Assembly: GCA_963668115.1 (NCBI GenBank)
Contig: OY764147.1
Location: 2,790,001 to 2,854,000, forward strand
Direction of reading: 5' to 3'
DNA length: 64,000 nucleotides
Origin: Plut-88900 sp963668115
GTDB taxonomy: Bacteria; Chloroflexota; Dehalococcoidia; Plut-88900
A program made the translations under genes and the position numbers. Positions 59,940-64,000 of this stretch are shown here, one piece after another; position 1 is the stretch's first letter, and each line of letters opens with the position of its first letter. The notes below the pieces were generated by a model. That model saw only the letters and a list, made by a program, of their open reading frames with translations, made no database searches and had not been told where the DNA came from.

Positions 59940-61409
59940 CTACGGATGAAACAACCTCTCTGCAGCTCTCCGCAACTCCCCGCGAAAGTCCGGGTGCGCT
60001 ACCGAGATCATCTCCTCCGCCCGTTCCCTCAGCGACTTGCCCAGCAGACGCGCTATGCCATACTCCGTCACAACAGTGTCCGCAAAGGTTCGCGGTATCG
60101 TCACCACCCCGCCCTCCGGCAGCTGCGGCACGATCCTAGACACCCTCCCACCCGACGCCGTAGACCGCAGCAGCGTGATCGCCATACCGCCCTTCGAAAG
60201 CACCGCACCCAGGTGCAGCTCCGTCTGTCCCCCTGTTCCATTCCACAGCCTTGTTCCAATCGTCTCCGAGTTTATCTGGCCCGTCAGGTCCACGCTGATG
60301 GCATTGTTAATGGCACGGTAGTTATCGTGGGCGGCTACGGTGCGGATGTTGATCACGTACTCCGCGTCATACAGCTCAATCAGCGGGTTCATGTGCGCCC
60401 ACCCTATCTCCCTCGGGCTGGCCCCGTGGACGCTGGTGCCTATCAGCTTGTTTCGGTGGATGGTTTTGCGGCTCCCGTTGATGACCCCCGACTTGACCAG
60501 GTCCAACACCCCCGGGCAAGCCATCTCCGAATGCCATCCCAGGTCCTCCTTCGAGTCGAAGGCCCCGAGCCTCGGCAAGTACCTTCCCGGAGTCCCGACC
60601 CCTATCTGAATGGTGCTTCCGTCGGGCACCAGTTCCGCAACGTAGTCTGCGAAGGGTTTGTCCTCTTCCGGAGGGTCGCCCCAGCCTAAGTCCTGGGCGA
60701 TGGCCCTCACCTCGGCGATGCTCTTGCTGCAAAGGTAGGGCACCCATTTCTCCCTCTCGACCCCCGACATGTCCGGCAGAAATCTCAGCATTGCCGTCTT
60801 CACCTGCTCATCATCCACGCCTTCAATGATTACCATCGCCTCTTCTACGGTTATCTCAACGGGTGTGTAATGCACAGACCTGTCGATCTCAGACACGTGG
60901 ATGTAGTTGTCTCCGTACGTACGGATGAAAGTGGGGTCATGCTGAGCAATTACCTTCTTCGCAGTCTGCGCCCACCTCCTGCAGTCCCAGATGCCTGCGC
61001 CGAAGCTGCAATAGCCGAGTTCGTCGGGCGTCGAGACCCGGATGATGGCGACGTCGGCTTCGAACTCCGGCTCCCGTTTCTCCACGTAGGGCTTGAACTG
61101 ATGGGACATGATCATCGGGTAGTAGTCCATCCGTCTTCTGTCGTGCACAGGCCGGGAGAAAGCGCCAAGATAGAACTGCCCCACCAAGTTGAAGCCGCCG
61201 TTATAGCCTTCCTTCAACCAGTCCTGCTCCTCAAAAGGGCCCTGGAACATGATCCTCACGTCTGAAAGCTCGGTCCCTCTGGCAGCTAAGGCGTTGGGGA
61301 TGGCGTTGGTGACACTCGGGTCCAGCATCACCCGGGCCCCGGGCTCCACTATTTCAACCGCCTCTTCCGCCGACACCAGCCCCCCTTTGTATCGTCCTAT
61401 CCAGTCCAT
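59940..61409 (-). CDS. acetyl-CoA hydrolase / 4-hydroxybutyrate-type CoA-transferase
   Basis: 489 aa. Family segments: GARVMLDPSVTNAIPNALAARGTELSDV at the N-terminus, IQIGVGTPGRYLPRLGAF for the CoA pocket, and the C-terminal GGQTELHLGAVLSKGGMAITLLRSTASGG and VTEYGIARLLGKSLRERAEEMISVAHPDFR. It lacks a clear substrate marker, so it may hydrolyse acetyl-CoA or move CoA between acids. ATG start. Downstream on the same strand of the three-domain RidA gene, 32 bases apart, so likely co-transcribed. Confidence 0.88.
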   Translation of the reverse strand: MDWIGRYKGGLVSAEEAVEIVEPGARVMLDPSVTNAIPNALAARGTELSDVRIMFQGPFEEQDWLKEGYNGGFNLVGQFYLGAFSRPVHDRRRMDYYPMIMSHQFKPYVEKREPEFEADVAIIRVSTPDELGYCSFGAGIWDCRRWAQTAKKVIAQHDPTFIRTYGDNYIHVSEIDRSVHYTPVEITVEEAMVIIEGVDDEQVKTAMLRFLPDMSGVEREKWVPYLCSKSIAEVRAIAQDLGWGDPPEEDKPFADYVAELVPDGSTIQIGVGTPGRYLPRLGAFDSKEDLGWHSEMACPGVLDLVKSGVINGSRKTIHRNKLIGTSVHGASPREIGWAHMNPLIELYDAEYVINIRTVAAHDNYRAINNAISVDLTGQINSETIGTRLWNGTGGQTELHLGAVLSKGGMAITLLRSTASGGRVSRIVPQLPEGGVVTIPRTFADTVVTEYGIARLLGKSLRERAEEMISVAHPDFRGELRRAAERLFHP

Positions 61410-61441
61410 AACACCCGACCAGGCCTCCGCTCTATCCCCTG

Positions 61442-62554
61442 TCAGGGAATCGCAGTGATGGCGTCTATTTCACAAAGAGCCTCGGGAAAGCCGCCCATGC
61501 TGTCGACGGCAACACTGGTGACAGCCGGAGCCCGACCCCCGAACACCTCCCGCCTTATCTCCAACGACTCCTCGAAATAGCCGGCATGACTGATGAAGCA
61601 GGAACCCTTCAACGTATCGTCAAAGGAGCACCCGACCGACCTCAGCGCTATCTCCACGTTCCTCAACCCTTGCCTGAACTGCGCCCCAAAGTCTCCCGGC
61701 AACACGAGGTTCTTATCCTTGTCCCGCGCCACCTGCCCCGACACATATGCCAGCCCGTCCGCCACTACCACATTGCTGAAGTTGAAGGGAGGTGGCAGTT
61801 CCTTGGAGTTAACGAACTCCGCCTTCGCAGGCTGAGCCAGCGCCACGGCATCCCCTTCAACCAGCGCCCCAGGAGTATCAAGGGCCCGAACTGACACCAC
61901 CGAGTCTCCCGGCCAGTCCACCTTGAAAACCTCCTCTCGGATCCGGTACAACTCTCGATAGTAGAGGGGATTGCTGATGAAGTAATTGATCTTGACCAGG
62001 CCCTCCTGCCCCGCTCCGAGACCCGCCAGCGCGCCATTGATCTTCCCATACACCTCGCGGAGCTGCCCCTCAAAATCCCCTTCCCTCACCGCCTGCCCGG
62101 ATACTAAGATCGTGTCCCCACACCTGACCCATTCCGCAAACGGTCCCGTTCGTGAGCCTGACCTCAACACACCCTGCCCCTCACCGCTGCTGAGTCGGGC
62201 ACAGGCCTCGATCTCCACTAGGGCGTCGGGGTTTAGCAGGGACGAAACGGCCACCGTGGTTCCTACAGGTGAATCGGTGGGGAATATACGGCCACAGATA
62301 TCATGGAAAGGGTCCACGTCCCGAGGGTCGACCACGTACGCCGTCAGCTTCACGATATCTGAAAGACTTCCGCCCGCCTCTTCAACCACCCGGACCACCG
62401 ACTCCATAGCCGTCTCCGCCTGCGCCTTGAAGTCCCCCGCCCCGACAACCCTCCCGTCTGAATCTTGGGCCCTCTGCCCCGAGACAAATATCCAGCCCCC
62501 CGCCTTTGTCGCTTGGGAAAGTCCCTTTGACCCTTCAATCCGTTCTACCTTCAT
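61442..62554 (-). CDS. triple RidA/YjgF-domain protein
   Basis: 370 aa starting at ATG 62554. Three consecutive RidA domains: about 1-120 (GGWIFVSGQRAQDSDGRVV ... LVEIEACARL), about 130-245 (GDTILVSGQAVREGDFEGQL ... LVEGDAVAL) and about 250-370 (ADGLAYVSGQVARDKDKN ... EALCEIDAITA). RidA enzymes hydrolyse reactive enamines and imines; normal proteins are single-domain and form trimers, so this chain may fold as a covalent trimer. The Arg that binds substrate carboxylate in RidA appears altered in the first and third domains. An open frame continues far upstream but covers other genes. Confidence 0.88.
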   Translation of the reverse strand: MKVERIEGSKGLSQATKAGGWIFVSGQRAQDSDGRVVGAGDFKAQAETAMESVVRVVEEAGGSLSDIVKLTAYVVDPRDVDPFHDICGRIFPTDSPVGTTVAVSSLLNPDALVEIEACARLSSGEGQGVLRSGSRTGPFAEWVRCGDTILVSGQAVREGDFEGQLREVYGKINGALAGLGAGQEGLVKINYFISNPLYYRELYRIREEVFKVDWPGDSVVSVRALDTPGALVEGDAVALAQPAKAEFVNSKELPPPFNFSNVVVADGLAYVSGQVARDKDKNLVLPGDFGAQFRQGLRNVEIALRSVGCSFDDTLKGSCFISHAGYFEESLEIRREVFGGRAPAVTSVAVDSMGGFPEALCEIDAITAIP

Positions 62555-62689
62555 GCTTGCGCCTTTCGCTTTCTGCCCCCCGGAACCGATCGCATTGTAC
62601 AAGAATGGAGACCCACGAATTGCGTATCGGGACTCGCGGCTATATGAGATACTAGCCGCAACCCTTGTGCAGATGGAGGCAGGAGTAAC

Positions 62690-63808
62690 ATGCCGGAGAT
62701 GAAGATCATATCGGCGGATTCCCATGCAATGGAGCCGGACGATATTTTCGAAAGACTGCCACCCGACTTGCGAGCCCGAGCCCCTCGCGTGGAGAAACGA
62801 AATGGCGCATCCTATCTTATTCAGGAAGGTCAGCGGCCCATCAGGCTGGACATAGCCGCCTCCCAGTTGACTGAGGAGGACAAGCGCCGTGAGTTCAGGG
62901 ATGAAACTGGGGAGCGGAGTGGTCGGGCGTCGGGGACCGACATCCCGCTGAGGATAGCAGACCTTGAGGAAGACGGGGTGAGTGCAGAAGTCATCTACCC
63001 CCAAGCCATTTTCAGCGCCCTCACCGCCCCCGACCCCGGCTACCAGACGGGATTCTGCGCTATGTATAACGACTGGTACCACGAGACCTTCACCGGGAAC
63101 ATGGACAGGTTCGTGCCCTCCGCGTGCATCCCAATGGCCGACATCGAGGGCGCCATAGCGGAGGCAAGGAGGACATCGAGGCTCGGATACCGGTCTTTCT
63201 CGCTGCCGGTCGGCATGCCAGACCTCCCCTACAACAGGCCCGACTACGAACCCTTCTGGGATGCTATGGACGAAGTGAAAGTGCCTTTGAGCTTTCACGT
63301 CTTCACCCGGGCAGGGAACCAGATTCCGGAAGACCGTGGAGAAGTCCATTCTTACGGGGCCGACATGATTTACATAGGGCTGGGTATGACCGAAGCTATG
63401 AGCCCCATGACCATGCTCACGGGCGCCGGCGTCCTGGACCGCCACCCCGACCTCAACTTCGTCCTCGTCGAATGCGGCATAGGCTGGCTTGCCTGGTACC
63501 TGCTAGTGCTCGATGAGTTATACGAAAAGAGACACATGTGGCACGAGCCCAAGCTGTCCCTAAAGCCCAGCGAGTACTGGAAGAGGCAGGGCTACGTGAC
63601 TTTCGGGGACGATGTGATTGGGCTCAGGAACCGGGATGTGACGGGGGTCGACTGCCTGATGTGGGGCAGCGATTATCCCCATGACGAAGGCACCTTTCCC
63701 CACTCCCGAGAAGTCATAGCACGCACCTTCGCCGATCTACCCGATGAAGAGACACGCAAAATTGTCGGGGAGAATGCGGCGAAGTTGTACGGGTTCAGCG
63801 TGGACTGA
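62690..63808 (+). CDS. ACMSD-like amidohydrolase (amidohydrolase 2), copy 2
   Basis: 372 aa, paralogue of the protein at 47063-48187. ISADSHAMEPDDIFERLP (D-x-H site), PLSFHVFTRAGNQIPEDRG, DLNFVLVECGIGWLAWYL and LMWGSDYPHDEGTFPHSREV are shared. Decarboxylase- or hydrolase-type metal enzyme for a carboxylated ring product, substrate unknown. GGAGG site before ATG. Followed after 22 bases by the start of a Rieske oxygenase gene, so the two form a ring-degradation operon by inference. Confidence 0.9.
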   Translation: MPEMKIISADSHAMEPDDIFERLPPDLRARAPRVEKRNGASYLIQEGQRPIRLDIAASQLTEEDKRREFRDETGERSGRASGTDIPLRIADLEEDGVSAEVIYPQAIFSALTAPDPGYQTGFCAMYNDWYHETFTGNMDRFVPSACIPMADIEGAIAEARRTSRLGYRSFSLPVGMPDLPYNRPDYEPFWDAMDEVKVPLSFHVFTRAGNQIPEDRGEVHSYGADMIYIGLGMTEAMSPMTMLTGAGVLDRHPDLNFVLVECGIGWLAWYLLVLDELYEKRHMWHEPKLSLKPSEYWKRQGYVTFGDDVIGLRNRDVTGVDCLMWGSDYPHDEGTFPHSREVIARTFADLPDEETRKIVGENAAKLYGFSVD

Positions 63809-63830
63809 GCAAAACGCCAAGCACACCGCC

Positions 63831-64000
63831 ATGCCGCTCGCCCACGGTCACATTGACCCCGATGACTTTGAACTAACGCGCGCTCCCGCCCTTGACGCCT
63901 CCCTTCCGCCACCCTATTTCTTTACCTCGCCCGAGTTCTATGAGCGGGAGATGGAGAACATCTTCCTCAAGGAGTGGCTGTGCGTCGGGCGGGGAGACCA
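63831..64000 (+). CDS. Rieske ring-hydroxylating oxygenase alpha subunit, partial
   Basis: Cut off by the window edge after 56 codons. The visible part, ending SPEFYEREMENIFLKEWLCVGRGD, is the N-terminal helix that precedes the Rieske [2Fe-2S] domain in aromatic-ring-hydroxylating oxygenases. The Rieske C-x-H and C-x-x-H motifs lie beyond the window. Probable start ATG 63831, 22 bases after the amidohydrolase stop. No good ribosome site is visible. Confidence 0.75.
   Translation, partial: MPLAHGHIDPDDFELTRAPALDASLPPPYFFTSPEFYEREMENIFLKEWLCVGRGD

Noticed and set aside
62555..63445. Upstream extension of the RidA frame to 667 codons.
   Set aside because: It lies antisense to the amidohydrolase at 62690-63808 and adds no RidA sequence; the ATG at 62554 has a plausible site.
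1..64000. CRISPR arrays and complete insertion sequences.
   Set aside because: No regularly spaced 25-40 base repeats and no transposase-like protein were seen; the tandem repeats found are either coding linkers or the 162-bp pair.

Overview
The window looks like a high-GC bacterial chromosome of the phylum Chloroflexota, most likely the Dehalococcoidia/SAR202 side. This is inferred from gene content, not from any database search. The indications are several lipoproteins with long Pro/Thr linkers after the lipobox, many amidohydrolases and luciferase-like flavin oxidoreductases, an MpaB-type haem oxygenase, GPP34/GOLPH3 and DUF1385 proteins, frequent TTG/GTG starts, and GC-rich intergenic hairpin repeats.

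Region 1 (1-12.2 kb) is mostly minus strand: a STAS antagonist, an MpaB-family oxygenase, an MMPL/RND exporter ending in a 16-base homopolymer, two small membrane proteins, a 1-Cys peroxiredoxin, a large PPC-domain surface protein, an AttH/CrtC-like lipoprotein, a YgjP-type metalloprotease with an orphan antitoxin, and a LivK-like lipoprotein with no ordinary start codon. Region 2 (12.3-13.7 kb) is a visibly AT-richer gene with a C-terminal CAP12/PCTIR-type TIR domain, sitting against the 3' end of a tRNA-Met gene: a likely transferred defence gene. Region 3 (13.9-38.6 kb) is mainly housekeeping and transport: DinB, surE, panC-panB, a P1 aminopeptidase, an NCS2 permease with a C-terminal degenerate ATPase-like domain, glnS, lipoproteins, an M28 peptidase, GPP34, a second STAS protein, a peptide-binding protein, a class III aminotransferase, an M19 dipeptidase, an MFS transporter and a VapBC pair. 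Its intergenic spaces hold a dispersed hairpin repeat family and a 162-bp tandem repeat.

Region 4 (38.7-48.2 kb) is the most interesting. An amidohydrolase, a cupin and a luciferase-like monooxygenase lead into three genes of the glycine/sarcosine/betaine reductase family: grdB, grdC and grdA. Two of them carry an in-frame TGA at exactly the selenocysteine position, each followed by a SECIS-like hairpin, so a stop-codon-based gene caller will break both. The set lacks grdE-type and grdD-type subunits and thioredoxin genes. It is followed by two Asp/Glu-racemase (maleate isomerase-like) paralogues and an ACMSD-like amidohydrolase. I read this as a non-canonical, selenium-dependent catabolic module of unknown substrate.

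Region 5 (48.2-64 kb) holds a fatty-acid desaturase, formate-tetrahydrofolate ligase, an unusual long crotonase, another amidohydrolase, an Ldh2-type dehydrogenase, a nitroreductase, DUF1385, the ribosomal genes rpmE-rpmA-rplU, a Pro/Thr-rich lipoprotein, two small unrecognised genes next to inverted repeats, an acetyl-CoA hydrolase/CoA-transferase, a three-domain RidA protein, an amidohydrolase paralogous to the one at 47-48 kb, and the start of a Rieske oxygenase alpha subunit cut by the window edge. Together, regions 4 and 5 suggest a broad catabolic locus for small carboxylated or ring compounds.
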